Shown one piece after another: positions 25,506-35,240 of a DNA stretch of 64,000 nucleotides. Positions within the stretch are counted from its first letter, which is position 1. Every line of letters starts with the position of its first letter. Source of the stretch: Pelagimonas phthalicica (lineage in GTDB: Bacteria; Pseudomonadota; Alphaproteobacteria; Rhodobacterales; Rhodobacteraceae); NCBI RefSeq assembly GCF_004364805.1, contig NZ_SOAP01000002.1:868001-932000 (forward strand), in the 5' to 3' direction. Position numbers and translations under genes: made by a program. The notes under the pieces are model-generated. The model saw only the letters and a program-made list of their open reading frames with translations. It was not told the origin of the DNA and ran no database searches.

Positions 25506-26771
25506 TTAGTCGCCGCTTGCCTCATCATCAAGCTCTTCGGCAACCTCGATGGCGTATTCTTGCGCAACTTCTACGGCAATCGGCGTCGCGCTAGGGGACA
25601 ATGCCGTGTAAATACCGGTGTCTTCGACAGAAACACCTGCCCGCTGCGTCATACGATACAGGGCGTAAGACGCCAGAGCGGCCAAGAGCAGCAGGATCAG
25701 CAGGAAAAAGCCCGGCGGCCCAACCATGGCCATGACCCAACCAATGACAAGCGGGCCCGCAATCGCACCCAGCCCGTTCACAAACAGCAACCCAGCCGAG
25801 GCGCTGGCCATATCCGCAGGCTCAAGATAGTCATTCGCATGGGCAATCAACAATGAATATAAAGGGTTAGAGAACCCCCCAATGATAAAGGCCGCGACAA
25901 GGAGAATAACAAAATTGCCCCCCAATACCATCGCGGCCCCTGCCCCTGCCGCCCCACAACCCGCCCCGGCAAAGATCAACATGCGGCGATCCATCCGGTC
26001 GGATAGCCAGCCCAACGGGTATTGCAGTACCAAGGCCCCCACATAAAAGGCCGCGATGAACATAGAAATCTGCCCCAGGCTCAGCCCGACCTCGGTGGCA
26101 TAGACCGCCGCCATACCGAACTGCGCCGAGAAAACGCCGCCAAGCAAGAACATGCCGACCATGCCCAAAGGCGAGAAACCGTAGAGCTCACGAAGGGTCA
26201 TCGGTTTGGTCGCTTCAAAGGCTGGAGTGGGCGAAATTGACAAGAGAATTGGCGCAAATGCCACGCTGACCAGCACCGACGGGATCACGAACAACAGGAA
26301 GCCACTGCTATCCGGTACAACCAAAAGCGCCTGCGCAGCGATGACACCGGCCATTTGAACGATCATATAGGCAGACAGCGCCTGGCCACGGGTCTCATTG
26401 CTGGCACTGTCATTCAGCCAGCTTTCCGCCGTCACATAGACGCCGCAAAAACAGAACCCGATAATCACCCGCCCCGCCATCCAGGCAAAGGGGTTCACCA
26501 CAGCCGGAAACAGGATCAGCACGGCTGATACCAGCGAGCCAAGCGCCGCAAACACCCGCACATGGCCAACGCGCTTGATCATGCCCGGCGTCACGCGGCT
26601 GGCAAAGAGGAACCCGGCAAAGTAGCCCGACATCACCATCGACATCATCAGGGTTGAAAACCCGGCCTCGGGGCCACGCACACCCAAGAGCGACCCTTGC
26701 AACCCGTTGCCCAACATCAGCAACAACATGCCCAGCAACAAAGCCCAGGAATTTTTCAATACGTCCAGCAT
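25506..26771 (-). CDS. MFS transporter, YcaD-like
   Basis: 421 residues from ATG 26771. Twelve hydrophobic segments can be traced, from LGMLLLMLGNGLQGSLLGVR to the last FFLLILLLLAALASYALYR. The MFS loop motif between segments 2 and 3 is degenerate (ASRVTPGMIKRVGHVR), and the loop after segment 8 is LGWLSDRMDRRMLIF. The C-terminal 50 residues form an acidic cytoplasmic tail (VAEELDDEASGD). The family member most similar in feel is YcaD; substrate unknown. Confidence 0.88.
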   Translation of the reverse strand: MLDVLKNSWALLLGMLLLMLGNGLQGSLLGVRGPEAGFSTLMMSMVMSGYFAGFLFASRVTPGMIKRVGHVRVFAALGSLVSAVLILFPAVVNPFAWMAGRVIIGFCFCGVYVTAESWLNDSASNETRGQALSAYMIVQMAGVIAAQALLVVPDSSGFLLFVIPSVLVSVAFAPILLSISPTPAFEATKPMTLRELYGFSPLGMVGMFLLGGVFSAQFGMAAVYATEVGLSLGQISMFIAAFYVGALVLQYPLGWLSDRMDRRMLIFAGAGCGAAGAGAAMVLGGNFVILLVAAFIIGGFSNPLYSLLIAHANDYLEPADMASASAGLLFVNGLGAIAGPLVIGWVMAMVGPPGFFLLILLLLAALASYALYRMTQRAGVSVEDTGIYTALSPSATPIAVEVAQEYAIEVAEELDDEASGD

Positions 26772-26882
26772 GATGCCCTCGTCCAACGCAATCAGACCTA
26801 GGACGCTAGAGTGCTTTTGACCCGCTGACTATTTCGCAAACGACATCCGGGAAAATTTTTGCGCTATCGCAAGCGCTTTGCG

Positions 26883-27941
26883 TCAAAGACTGCGGTCAGG
26901 GATCAGCAAAGAGGCATCGCCATAACTGAAGAACCGATACTGGTTTTCGATGGCGTGTGCATAGATGTCCATGATGCGGTCTTTGCCAATAAGGGCCGAT
27001 ACCAGCATCATCAGGGTAGACTTTGGCAGGTGGAAATTGGTCATCAGCGCGTCGGCCACATGAAAGGTGAAACCCGGATAGATGAAAATGTCCGTCACCC
27101 CTTTGAACGGGGCGATGTCGCCGCTGCGCGCCGCTGTTTCAATCAAACGCAAGGCGGTGGTTCCCACGGGAATGACCCGCCCGCCGGCCTCTTGCGTAGC
27201 TTTGATCTCGGCCACCGCCTGATCCGAGACTTCCCCCCATTCGCCATGCATTTTATGGGTGGTGATGTCGTCCACTTTGACCGGCAAAAACGTTCCCGCG
27301 CCGACATGCAAAGTCACATGGGTAAATGTGACGCCCTTTTCGCGCAATGCCTTTAACAATGCATCGTCAAAGTGCAGTGACGCGGTCGGGGCGGCGACCG
27401 CGCCGGTGTTTTTGGCCCAGACTGTCTGATAATCTTCGTGATCCTGTTCATCAGCCGCGCGTTTGGCAGCGATATAAGGCGGCAAGGGCATGGCCCCGGC
27501 CGCGTTCAACGCGGTGTCGAAATCTTCGCCGGTCAGGTTGAAGCGTAAAACGCCTTGCCCATCCTCCTTGGCCTCCAGTACCGCCGACAGTTCAGGTGAA
27601 AAGACAACCTCCTCGCCTTCTTTGATTTTTTTCAGAGGCTTGACCAGACCAGACCAGCAACCATCTGCGCGCGGCTCTAACAGGGTGACTTCGATGCGTG
27701 CCTCTGTTTCGCCCTGCGCGCTGACCCGGTGCCGCGTGCCGCTAAGGCGCGCCGGGATAACCCGGGTATCGTTCAGGACCAAACGGTCGCCGGGCCGCAG
27801 CCAGTCCAGCAAATCGGTCACCACCCGATCATGGATCTTGTCCCCTTCTGCCACCAACAGCTTGGCCGAAGAGCGCGGGCGTGCGGGGCGCGTCGCGATC
27901 AAGGTTTCGGGCAGATCAAAATCAAAATCGCTGAGCTGCAT
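26883..27941 (-). CDS. queA: QueA, SAM:tRNA ribosyltransferase-isomerase
   Basis: 352 residues from ATG 27941 ([23 protein letters not shown]). The enzyme transfers and isomerises the ribosyl part of SAM onto preQ1 at tRNA position 34, making epoxyqueuosine. Landmarks are [39 protein letters not shown] and [14 protein letters not shown], plus [15 protein letters not shown]. It lies 18 bp after the AsmA-like gene on the same strand. Other queuosine genes are not in the window. Confidence 0.97.
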   Translation of the reverse strand: MQLSDFDFDLPETLIATRPARPRSSAKLLVAEGDKIHDRVVTDLLDWLRPGDRLVLNDTRVIPARLSGTRHRVSAQGETEARIEVTLLEPRADGCWSGLVKPLKKIKEGEEVVFSPELSAVLEAKEDGQGVLRFNLTGEDFDTALNAAGAMPLPPYIAAKRAADEQDHEDYQTVWAKNTGAVAAPTASLHFDDALLKALREKGVTFTHVTLHVGAGTFLPVKVDDITTHKMHGEWGEVSDQAVAEIKATQEAGGRVIPVGTTALRLIETAARSGDIAPFKGVTDIFIYPGFTFHVADALMTNFHLPKSTLMMLVSALIGKDRIMDIYAHAIENQYRFFSYGDASLLIPDRSL

Positions 27942-27959
27942 CGGACACATACCTGCGGA

Positions 27960-30900
27960 CTATTGGCTCACCTCGGGAGGTGGGCGTCGGAAGATTTCCC
28001 GGAACATGCCGGGGGTGAAGACCGACAGCGGATTAACCGCCACACGCGGATTGTCAACCGATCCGGTCAGATCAAAGTTGAACCCGATCAACCCTTCGCC
28101 CTTGCGCGCAATCAGGCGCCCGATCCCATTCACAAAGTAAATCGGCGACAGAACACCCTGCATATCCATGCGACCTCGGGCCAAATCGTAATAGCCATTC
28201 ATGGAAATCCCCATCGAAGGGCCAACAGCGCTGGCTTCGGTCAGGATGACTTGGCTTGGGGTCAGGCGAAACTTGGCCTCGATATTGGCGAAAAAGATGC
28301 CGGGCCCGTTCAGCTGATCCAAAAGCCCCACAATGCTGATCGCATCCAGCAAGGCCCCAATCGCCGGAGCCTGCCGCACCCGCGCGCCCTCGATCTCCAA
28401 CTTGCCATCATAGCTGCCTGTCGTGCCTTTCACCGGGGCAAGGTCCAGTTTGAACGATCCGTCCTGAACCGTTTTCAAATAGCCGGTGTCGCGCAGAATA
28501 TCTCCCGCATCTTCGCCCCTGATGCGAAACGCGCTTCGATTGCCCTGCGGCACCACACGCCCGGTGATATTGGCCCGCTTGCCCAGAGCGGCATCAAACC
28601 GCCCCTCCATCCCCTTGGCCAGATCGAAATTGCCGCGGAAGTTCAGCATTTGAATGCTGTCTGTGACCTGCAATTGCTCCAACGTCACCGATAAGGGGCC
28701 ACCGCCAGACCCGCCACTGCCCGATCCACCGCCAGTGCCGAATTGCGCCTGTCTAAGGTCGACCCGCCCAGAGGTGACCTCAATAGCCGGCGCATTGCCA
28801 GTGCCGCGCCCACGAATGAATCCGGCCACATCCAGCCAGGACCCCAGTTTGAGCGACGCCAGGGTCAGGCGGTCGAAACTGCCATCGGCCTTTAAGGCCA
28901 CATTTCCTTGCGCCTCCAGCCCGGCAGCGTTCAACGTCATTCGATCTAGTTTCACCGGTTGCGACAACTGCCCGGCGACGGTGAACGCCCCGGTGGACCC
29001 TTCGCGCAAGGCCCAACCCAGTGGCGCAATGGCCAGACCGATCCCCTTGAGATCGCTGGACAAGGTGAACTTGGGTGTTTGATCTTTAACCAGATCCAGC
29101 ACAAATTTTCCGGTGCCTTTTCCTCGGATCATTCCATCTGGCAAGGCCACACCAAATGCCGCCAGCGATTTCGGCGACAGCGACACATCGGCAAGCACGC
29201 GACCATTGCCCCCGGTCAGCGATTGTTCCCACCGGCCTTGCGCAGCCACCCCGGACAGCAAGACGTCGCCAGAAACTGACACTTTTTTGTTGGTTAGATC
29301 CAAGGCCAGGGATTTGGCGTTGAGAGTGCGATTGGGCACCAATGTCGCGCTTTCAACATCGCGCAGCGTGCCCTTAAGCCTAAGCAAAACATCAGCCAGT
29401 TTCAGGCCCTTGACCAACGGGATCTCAACCTTGCCTGCCACTTCGGCCCGCCCGGTGGCCAGATCCGGCGTTTTGCCGACCTTGGCAAGAACGCGCCACA
29501 CCTCGTTGTCCAAAAAGCTCAAACCAGCCGTCAACGATGAGGCCGCTTTGAGATCAAGCAACCCCATCGTGGGCCTTTGTTTGAAATCGGGAATGACAAA
29601 TTCCGAACCATCCAGCGCAATCGCCCCGCCCTTTTCCGGGTACAAAACCCCACTTTCCAGAGTAAGCCCCAAACGCCCCTGGTAAATGTTCAACCGCCCG
29701 ATCGCATCCTGTATCGGTGGCAAGCGATTGTTAAAGGTCACCACCCCCTCATCAAAACGAAAATCGACAAAGGTCTGGGGCTTTTCCTCGGGCTCCGCGC
29801 GCAGGGCAAAGGTCACATCCTTCAGCACGCCTGATTTCACATTCTCGCTCACCCATTTGCGTGACTTCACGCGAAAATCCTCGGGCCAGAATGACATGAC
29901 CTGCTCGGGCGTCGTATGTTCGGCCGTTGCGTCTAGTGACAGGGCCCAGCCGTTTGAGCGGGCAAAGACATCGCCCTTGGCCATGATCGGAAAATCGGGA
30001 TCGGTGACCGACAATTCGCCCAGCGTAAATTGAAACGGATCCAGTTTCAGCTGAAAGGCCAGATCAGCCCCACTGACATCCAAGGCGCGATCAAACAACG
30101 TGCCCTTGGCCAGTCTGATATCAGACAGTCGCACCTGGCCAAACAACCCCTCGGGCCAGCCGGTTTCGATGCCTTGCAGTTGCGCTTTGCCCTCTGCTGA
30201 AATCTGTCCCAGATCCGAGGAAATCGAGATCTCGTCAAATTGCAAAAGCGCGTTTTGCGGGTCGTAGGAGAAATAGGTCTTGGCCCCGTCGAACGGAATG
30301 GCGCGGGTGGCAAGGTTGGGCTGCAAGACCCCTGCCCCAATCTTGAGCGTCGCATTCAAGGGCCCCAAAGTGGCATCGGACCGCATCCGCGAGCGCAAAG
30401 AGCCAGAGATCGGCGCGTCCAACTCCTTGAGCCAGGCCAAGGCCGGGCTTTGGGTGGCAATATCGCGCGAGCCGAGATCACGAAAGGCAAAGCCGAAATC
30501 CAGTTCAGGCTTGCCAATCGGGCTTTGCGCATTGATGGACAGGGTCGCAACCCCGTCGCCGCCGCCCAGCAAGGCAACATCGCCGGATAGCTGCAATTCG
30601 CCGTCCTTGTTTTCCAACCGCAGACGGCCGCCATCCGCAGTCCACCCTTGGCGGGCGCGCAGATCTTCATAGCGCAGAGTCAGGGCATCCGCCTCGAACA
30701 GCTTTAGCTCGGACAGGCGGGGATCAAGCATCGCCTGATCCACTTGTGCCAGAATTTCAGTGACATCGGGCATGTCCGTGCCCTCGGCAAAGGCATCGCC
30801 CAAAGCCAGTCCCAATCGCCCGTGCTCATCACGCTGCAATGTCACAAAGGCACCCGAGACCTGCGCCTCTTTCATCACCAATTGCCCGCGCAATAGGGCC

Positions 30901-31247
30901 GTCGGCGACAGGCCAGCCTCAATATCGGACAAGGCAGCGATCTGTTCGCCCCTCTTGTTCTGGATATTCACATCCCAAAGGATGATCCGGGCCAGGCCAC
31001 TGCGCTGCACCAACAGGCTCATCCGACCAAAATGGACATCAATGCCAGGCACGGTTTGCGCAATCCGCTCTTCGATCTTATCACGTAGCCAAGGGGGCGC
31101 ATCGACCGGTCGCCCAACCATCAGCGCCGCCCCAATCCCGGCCAATACCAGAACAAAAACCAGACTGCCCAAAGCAATCAAACCGCCAGTGCGGCGGCGG
31201 CTGCGCTTGGGCTTTTCTTTAGATGTGTCTGTTTCGCGCGCGCTCAC
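27960..31247 (-). CDS. Large AsmA/YhdP-type (DUF3971 plus AsmA-like C-terminal) envelope protein
   Basis: 1095 residues. A basic cytoplasmic N-terminus (KPKRSRRRTGG) is followed by one membrane anchor (LIALGSLVFVLVLAGIGAAL, about 23-43), then a long beta-rich periplasmic region with repeated strand units. A DUF3971-like central part and a C-terminal AsmA-like part (LDAISIVGLLDQLNGPGIFF to LTGSVDNPRVAVNPLSVFTPGMF) are seen. A glycine-serine linker (GGGSGSGGSGGG, about residue 840) separates two regions. YhdP, AsmA and TamB are bridge-like proteins linked to phospholipid traffic to the outer membrane; that role is inferred. Divergent from bcp. Confidence 0.88.
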   Translation of the reverse strand: MSARETDTSKEKPKRSRRRTGGLIALGSLVFVLVLAGIGAALMVGRPVDAPPWLRDKIEERIAQTVPGIDVHFGRMSLLVQRSGLARIILWDVNIQNKRGEQIAALSDIEAGLSPTALLRGQLVMKEAQVSGAFVTLQRDEHGRLGLALGDAFAEGTDMPDVTEILAQVDQAMLDPRLSELKLFEADALTLRYEDLRARQGWTADGGRLRLENKDGELQLSGDVALLGGGDGVATLSINAQSPIGKPELDFGFAFRDLGSRDIATQSPALAWLKELDAPISGSLRSRMRSDATLGPLNATLKIGAGVLQPNLATRAIPFDGAKTYFSYDPQNALLQFDEISISSDLGQISAEGKAQLQGIETGWPEGLFGQVRLSDIRLAKGTLFDRALDVSGADLAFQLKLDPFQFTLGELSVTDPDFPIMAKGDVFARSNGWALSLDATAEHTTPEQVMSFWPEDFRVKSRKWVSENVKSGVLKDVTFALRAEPEEKPQTFVDFRFDEGVVTFNNRLPPIQDAIGRLNIYQGRLGLTLESGVLYPEKGGAIALDGSEFVIPDFKQRPTMGLLDLKAASSLTAGLSFLDNEVWRVLAKVGKTPDLATGRAEVAGKVEIPLVKGLKLADVLLRLKGTLRDVESATLVPNRTLNAKSLALDLTNKKVSVSGDVLLSGVAAQGRWEQSLTGGNGRVLADVSLSPKSLAAFGVALPDGMIRGKGTGKFVLDLVKDQTPKFTLSSDLKGIGLAIAPLGWALREGSTGAFTVAGQLSQPVKLDRMTLNAAGLEAQGNVALKADGSFDRLTLASLKLGSWLDVAGFIRGRGTGNAPAIEVTSGRVDLRQAQFGTGGGSGSGGSGGGPLSVTLEQLQVTDSIQMLNFRGNFDLAKGMEGRFDAALGKRANITGRVVPQGNRSAFRIRGEDAGDILRDTGYLKTVQDGSFKLDLAPVKGTTGSYDGKLEIEGARVRQAPAIGALLDAISIVGLLDQLNGPGIFFANIEAKFRLTPSQVILTEASAVGPSMGISMNGYYDLARGRMDMQGVLSPIYFVNGIGRLIARKGEGLIGFNFDLTGSVDNPRVAVNPLSVFTPGMFREIFRRPPPEVSQ

Positions 31248-31331
31248 TTGCTGCTCGGCCTCGGCGATCTATTCTTGTTGTCGAGTTGACGTTAGAAACC
31301 AGTCTAAACCATTCCCGCGCAGGAGACACCC

Positions 31332-31796
31332 ATGTCTGACACAAGTTTGACCGCCGCCCCAGAATTCTCACTCCCCTCCAGCTCCGGCGAGACGGTTTCG
31401 CTGTCTGATCTGGCAGGTAACCCGGCGGTTCTGTTCTTTTATCCGCGTGACAACACACCGGGCTGCACAACGGAAAACCTAGACTTCACAGCGCTTTACG
31501 GCGAGTTCCAGAGCCTGAACTGTGCGGTATTCGGCGTCTCCAAAGACAGCATGGCCAGCCACGAAAAGTTCATCAGCAAAAAAGCGCTAGCCGTGCCGCT
31601 TTTGTCCGATGAAGACGGCACGCTCTGCGAAGATTTCGGCGTTTGGGTGGAAAAGAAGATGTATGGCAAAACCTTTATGGGCATCGAACGCGCGACCTTT
31701 CTGATCGATGGCGACGGTCAGATCGTTAAGGCCTGGCGCAAGGTCAAAGTCAAAGATCACGCGCAAGAGGTGCTCGACGCGGTTCGCGCGCTTTGA
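31332..31796 (+). CDS. bcp: Bcp-type peroxiredoxin (PrxQ)
   Basis: 154 residues with AGGAG before the ATG. Thiol peroxidase; peroxidatic Cys45 lies in FYPRDNTPGCTTENLDF. In E. coli Bcp a resolving Cys follows five residues later; here that position is Leu (ENLDF), so the protein is of the 1-Cys or atypical kind. Other cysteines are at about 64 and 96 (GTLCEDFG). It is divergent from the AsmA-like gene, with 84 bp between starts. Confidence 0.95.
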   Translation: MSDTSLTAAPEFSLPSSSGETVSLSDLAGNPAVLFFYPRDNTPGCTTENLDFTALYGEFQSLNCAVFGVSKDSMASHEKFISKKALAVPLLSDEDGTLCEDFGVWVEKKMYGKTFMGIERATFLIDGDGQIVKAWRKVKVKDHAQEVLDAVRAL

Positions 31797-31803
31797 CCCA
31801 TTT

Positions 31804-31828
31804 GGGCTTGCCGCCTCTTGGCAAGCCC
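31804..31828 (+). other. Hairpin downstream of bcp
   Basis: Stem GGGCTTGCC (31804-31812) and GGCAAGCCC (31820-31828) with a 7-base loop, 8 bp after the bcp stop. No T-run follows, so termination would be weak; it may mark the 3' end of bcp mRNA. Confidence 0.65.
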
Positions 31829-31853
31829 ATCACATCGTGTCAGACCGCCCATT

Positions 31854-32684
31854 ATGGCTGAGATGACCCTTTCCGAGATGGCGGTGGATGTATTGACCAC
31901 CGCCGATGGTTTCGAAAAAACCAAGAAATCCCGTGACTATGCCGCGCAATGGTTCGCCGCGCGCGAGGCTGGCACACCGTTGAGCATTGGACGGGCGGAC
32001 GCGCCCCTGCGCCCCTCGCGACCTGCCAAACCGGAATTGCTTGACCCGCGCGACGTGCCCAAGCGCAAACCCGGCAGCCCGCAGGGGCGCATCGCCCTGC
32101 TGCACGCTGTTGCACATATCGAGTTGAACGCGGTCGATTTGCACTGGGACATCATCCCGCGTTTTGCTCATATCGAAATGCCACTGGGGTTTTATGACGA
32201 TTGGGTCAAATCCGCCGACGAAGAATCCAAGCATTTCAATTTGATATGTGACTGTCTTAAGGAGTTGGACAGTTTCTATGGGGCCCTGCCCGCCCATGCT
32301 GGCATGTGGCGCGCAGCTGAGGACACAGTGGACGATTTCATGGGGCGGCTGGCCGTGGTTCCCATGGTTCTCGAGGCGCGCGGTTTGGATGTAACTCCCG
32401 GCATGATTGACCTGTTTCGCAAGGCCAAGGCGGATCGCGCCGTCGCATCCTTGGAAACCATCTATGCCGAAGAGGTTGGCCATGTCGCCTATGGTAGCAA
32501 ATGGTTCCATTTCCTCTGTGGGCGGCACAACCTGGACCCGAAAGAGCAGTTTCACACACTTGTGAGAAAATATTTTCACGGTGCCTTGAAACCGCCCTTT
32601 AACGAGGAAAAGCGCGCGGAAGCCGGATTGCCACCGGATTTTTACTGGCCGCTCGCAGATCAACACCCGCCAAGAACCCGTTGA
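31854..32684 (+). CDS. Ferritin-like DUF455 protein
   Basis: 276 residues from ATG 31854 (MAEMTLSEMAVDVLTTADGFEK). The helical bundle has the expected diiron-type ligand pattern: AVAHIELNAVDLHWDI (first E..H), DEESKHFNLICDCL (E..H), VVPMVLEARGLDV (E) and TIYAEEVGHVAYG (E..H). The family (DUF455) is ferritin-like with unproven activity; a diiron oxidase or hydroxylase role is possible. It follows bcp on the same strand after the hairpin at 31804-31828. Confidence 0.92.
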   Translation: MAEMTLSEMAVDVLTTADGFEKTKKSRDYAAQWFAAREAGTPLSIGRADAPLRPSRPAKPELLDPRDVPKRKPGSPQGRIALLHAVAHIELNAVDLHWDIIPRFAHIEMPLGFYDDWVKSADEESKHFNLICDCLKELDSFYGALPAHAGMWRAAEDTVDDFMGRLAVVPMVLEARGLDVTPGMIDLFRKAKADRAVASLETIYAEEVGHVAYGSKWFHFLCGRHNLDPKEQFHTLVRKYFHGALKPPFNEEKRAEAGLPPDFYWPLADQHPPRTR

Positions 32685-32847
32685 ATCGGCGGTTTTTTGC
32701 CATTTCGGCCACAGCTCGCCCATGAGACCGAATCACCCGCCTAAAATTCTTGCGCTATTGTGAAGGCCCGGCTAAGCCATTTCCTGTTGGACGCGGAGGG
32801 GGACAGCCGCAGGCCGACATTTGGGACGGGTGACAAAGGACAGTCGG

Positions 32848-34158
32848 GTGAGAACACGTCTGGCAATCAAGACACATGCGCTTCTAGAGCGCTTCTTTCC
32901 AGAACGCCGGTTATTCCTGCGCTCTGACAATGACACACGCTTTATCAGGCTGAAATCGGAAACGCAGGCCGTCGCCTTCTTTGGCGCAACGGCGGTTGTC
33001 GCTTGGACGATTGTCGCGACCGCGATCCTGCTGATGGATTCCATCGGGTCAGGCAATTTCCGCGAACAGGCCAAGCGCGAACAGATCACGTATCAGCAGC
33101 GCCTCAACGCCCTGTCCTCCGAGCGCGACACCCGCGCCGCCGAGGCTGTGGCCGCTCAGGATCGCTTCAACTCCGCGCTCAGGCAAATCTCGCTGATGCA
33201 GTCAGAACTGCTGGACAGCGAAACCCGCCGTCGCGAGCTGGAAACCGGGATCGACGTGATCCAGGAAACCCTGCGCAACACGATGAAAGAGCGCGAGTTG
33301 GTCAATGACCGCCTCGCCGCGCTTGAGGCGCAGATCGAAGGCGGCGATGTTGCCGTTGCGGCCTCGGGCGGGGCTGACAGCACGATGAATATTCTGGCCG
33401 ACGCGCTGGCGAAGACTGCCGCCGAACGCGACCAGGTTGTTGCCGATGCGCAAAGCGCCCTGATCCGCGCCGCAGAAATGCAGGCCGAAATCGAGGCGAT
33501 GGAAGACAAGAACGACCGCATCTTCCGCCAACTCGAAGAAGCCATGACCGTTTCGGTGAAACCGCTGGACAAAATGTTCAAGGCGGCTGGCATGAACCCG
33601 GACACCATCCTGCGCCAGGTGCGCAAAGGTTATAGCGGTCAGGGTGGCCCGCTGACCCCGATCAGCTTTACCACCCGTGGGGCCGCGCCAACGCTGGATA
33701 CCGAGCGCGCCAATACCATTCTGGGTCAGATGGACCGTCTGAACCTCTACCGCATTGCCGCTGAAAAAGCGCCCTTTGCCAGCCCGCTCAAGGATAAGTT
33801 CCGCTTCACCTCGGGCTTTGGCTATCGCTGGGGTCGGTTGCATGCGGGCACCGATTTTGCCGCGCCGCATGGCACCCCGATCTATTCAACCGCCGATGGT
33901 GTTGTCATTCATGCAGGTTGGTCCTCCGGCTATGGCCGTCTGATCAAGGTTCAGCATGAGTTCGGCATCGAAACCCGCTATGCACATCTGTCGAAAATTC
34001 GCGTGAAGGTCGGCCAAAGGGTCTCGCGCGGGCAGCGGATCGGTGATATGGGGAACACTGGACGGTCGACAGGGACCCATTTGCACTATGAAACCCGAGT
34101 CGGCGGCAAACCCGTCAATCCGATGATCTTTATCAAGGCTGCGAACGATGTTTTCTAA
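32848..34158 (+). CDS. M23/LytM-type cell-wall peptidase with coiled coil
   Basis: 436 residues from the GTG at 32848 (AGGA 7 bases upstream). One membrane anchor (about 44-66, AVAFFGATAVVAWTIVATAIL) is followed by a long coiled coil (about 75-230; many E/R/Q heptads) and a C-terminal M23 domain. The domain has FTSGFGYRWGRLHAGTDFAAPHG with the Zn ligands His and Asp, then RYAHLSKI and GTHLHYETRV, so it should be an active endopeptidase. It overlaps the bactofilin gene by 11 bp; such pairs control local wall remodelling at bactofilin scaffolds. Confidence 0.95.
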   Translation: MRTRLAIKTHALLERFFPERRLFLRSDNDTRFIRLKSETQAVAFFGATAVVAWTIVATAILLMDSIGSGNFREQAKREQITYQQRLNALSSERDTRAAEAVAAQDRFNSALRQISLMQSELLDSETRRRELETGIDVIQETLRNTMKERELVNDRLAALEAQIEGGDVAVAASGGADSTMNILADALAKTAAERDQVVADAQSALIRAAEMQAEIEAMEDKNDRIFRQLEEAMTVSVKPLDKMFKAAGMNPDTILRQVRKGYSGQGGPLTPISFTTRGAAPTLDTERANTILGQMDRLNLYRIAAEKAPFASPLKDKFRFTSGFGYRWGRLHAGTDFAAPHGTPIYSTADGVVIHAGWSSGYGRLIKVQHEFGIETRYAHLSKIRVKVGQRVSRGQRIGDMGNTGRSTGTHLHYETRVGGKPVNPMIFIKAANDVF

Positions 34159-34675
34159 AAGCAAAATCAATGAACCGGGCCAAAAACCCGAAGATGCACC
34201 CGCCGCGGCCAAGCCCGCAGCAGCAGAAGCCCCGCGCGCTCCGGCTGGCGATTTCAAGCCTGCCGCGCCCAAGGCCAAGCCCCCTGCCTCGATCCTGAGC
34301 CAGGACCTGCACATCACCGGTAACATCAAGACAACCGGTGACATCCAGGTCGAAGGCACTGTCGAAGGCGACATCCGCGCCCACCTGCTGACCATTGGCG
34401 AAAGCGCAACCATCAAGGGTGAAGTCATCGCAGATGACGTGGTGATCAATGGCCGCATCGTGGGCCGCGTTCGTGGTCTCAAGGTTCGTCTTACTGCGAC
34501 GGCACGCGTCGAGGGTGACATCATCCACAAGACCATCGCCATCGAATCCGGTGCCCATTTCGAGGGTTCGGTTCAGCGCCAGGACGACCCCCTCAACGGC
34601 GGCAAGGCCCGCGCAGCCGCCCCTGCGGCAGCACCGGCCCCTGCCCCAGCACCGGCGGCAAAAGCGGAAGGCTAA
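34148..34675 (+). CDS. Bactofilin
   Basis: 175 residues. A proline/alanine-rich N-terminal tail (about 1-47) precedes the bactofilin beta-helix (ILSQDLHITGNIKTTGDIQVEG to HKTIAIESGAHFEGSVQRQDD), and a low-complexity AP-repeat tail ends the protein. Bactofilins polymerise at the inner membrane without nucleotides. The gene overlaps the M23 peptidase gene, so the two are co-translated and probably act together in cell shape. Confidence 0.95.
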   Translation: MFSKSKINEPGQKPEDAPAAAKPAAAEAPRAPAGDFKPAAPKAKPPASILSQDLHITGNIKTTGDIQVEGTVEGDIRAHLLTIGESATIKGEVIADDVVINGRIVGRVRGLKVRLTATARVEGDIIHKTIAIESGAHFEGSVQRQDDPLNGGKARAAAPAAAPAPAPAPAAKAEG

Positions 34676-34698
34676 CCGTATCTTCAGTAAGAAAACTG

Positions 34699-34734
34699 CG
34701 GGCACCCGAGCAATCGAGGTGCCCGTTGTGTTTT
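34699..34734 (+). terminator. Rho-independent terminator after bactofilin gene
   Basis: Stem CGGGCACC (34699-34706) and GGTGCCCG (34718-34725), then TTGTGTTTT. It ends the M23-bactofilin transcript just before the macro-domain gene. Confidence 0.85.
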
Positions 34735-34748
34735 AGGGAGTATGATTA

Positions 34749-35207
34749 ATGAGAACCGTAAAAGGCGATCTTATCGCCCTAGCCTTACAGGGTGAATTTG
34801 ATGTAATCGTGCATGGCTGCAATTGCTTTCACACTATGGGGGCCGGGATCGCGCGCCCGATCCGCGACAGTTTTCCCGAAGCTTTGGCCGCCGACAAAGA
34901 CACCGATTATGGCAGCCGCGACAAGCTTGGCAGTCTTTCTGTCGCTGAGGTCAGCCGCAATGGCAGGCAGCTGATCATCGTCAATGCCTATACGCAGTTC
35001 TCCTACAAGGGGCGCGGACCCAAGGTCGATTATGCGGCATTGGAGCGCTGCTTTGCTGAGATCGCCCAGCGGTTTTCCAAGCAGCGCATCGGATATCCCA
35101 TGATCGGGGCCGGACTGGCTGGCGGAGATTGGACCCGCATCGTGAAAATTATCGAAACACAACTGCAAGGCCTAAATCATACGCTCGTGGAATTTGCTCC
35201 CAACTAA
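34749..35207 (+). CDS. Macro-domain protein
   Basis: 152 residues, a single macro domain. It shows VKGDLIALALQGEFDVIVHGCNCFHTMGAG (the N-rich ADP-ribose binding loop), then LGSLSVAEVSR, IVNAYTQFSYKGRG and YPMIGAGLAGGDW, the second phosphate loop. The sequence is closest in feel to the ADP-ribose-1''-phosphate phosphatase/deacylase type (Poa1-like). No ADP-ribosyltransferase gene (DarT-like) is beside it, so a toxin-antitoxin role is not supported. Confidence 0.92.
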   Translation: MRTVKGDLIALALQGEFDVIVHGCNCFHTMGAGIARPIRDSFPEALAADKDTDYGSRDKLGSLSVAEVSRNGRQLIIVNAYTQFSYKGRGPKVDYAALERCFAEIAQRFSKQRIGYPMIGAGLAGGDWTRIVKIIETQLQGLNHTLVEFAPN

Positions 35208-35240
35208 GACAGATTCCAAGAAAACCGATGGGATCATTTC

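Noticed and set aside
34749-35207. DarTG-like toxin-antitoxin with the macro domain
   Set aside because: No ADP-ribosyltransferase gene on either side; neighbours are bactofilin and a small zinc protein.
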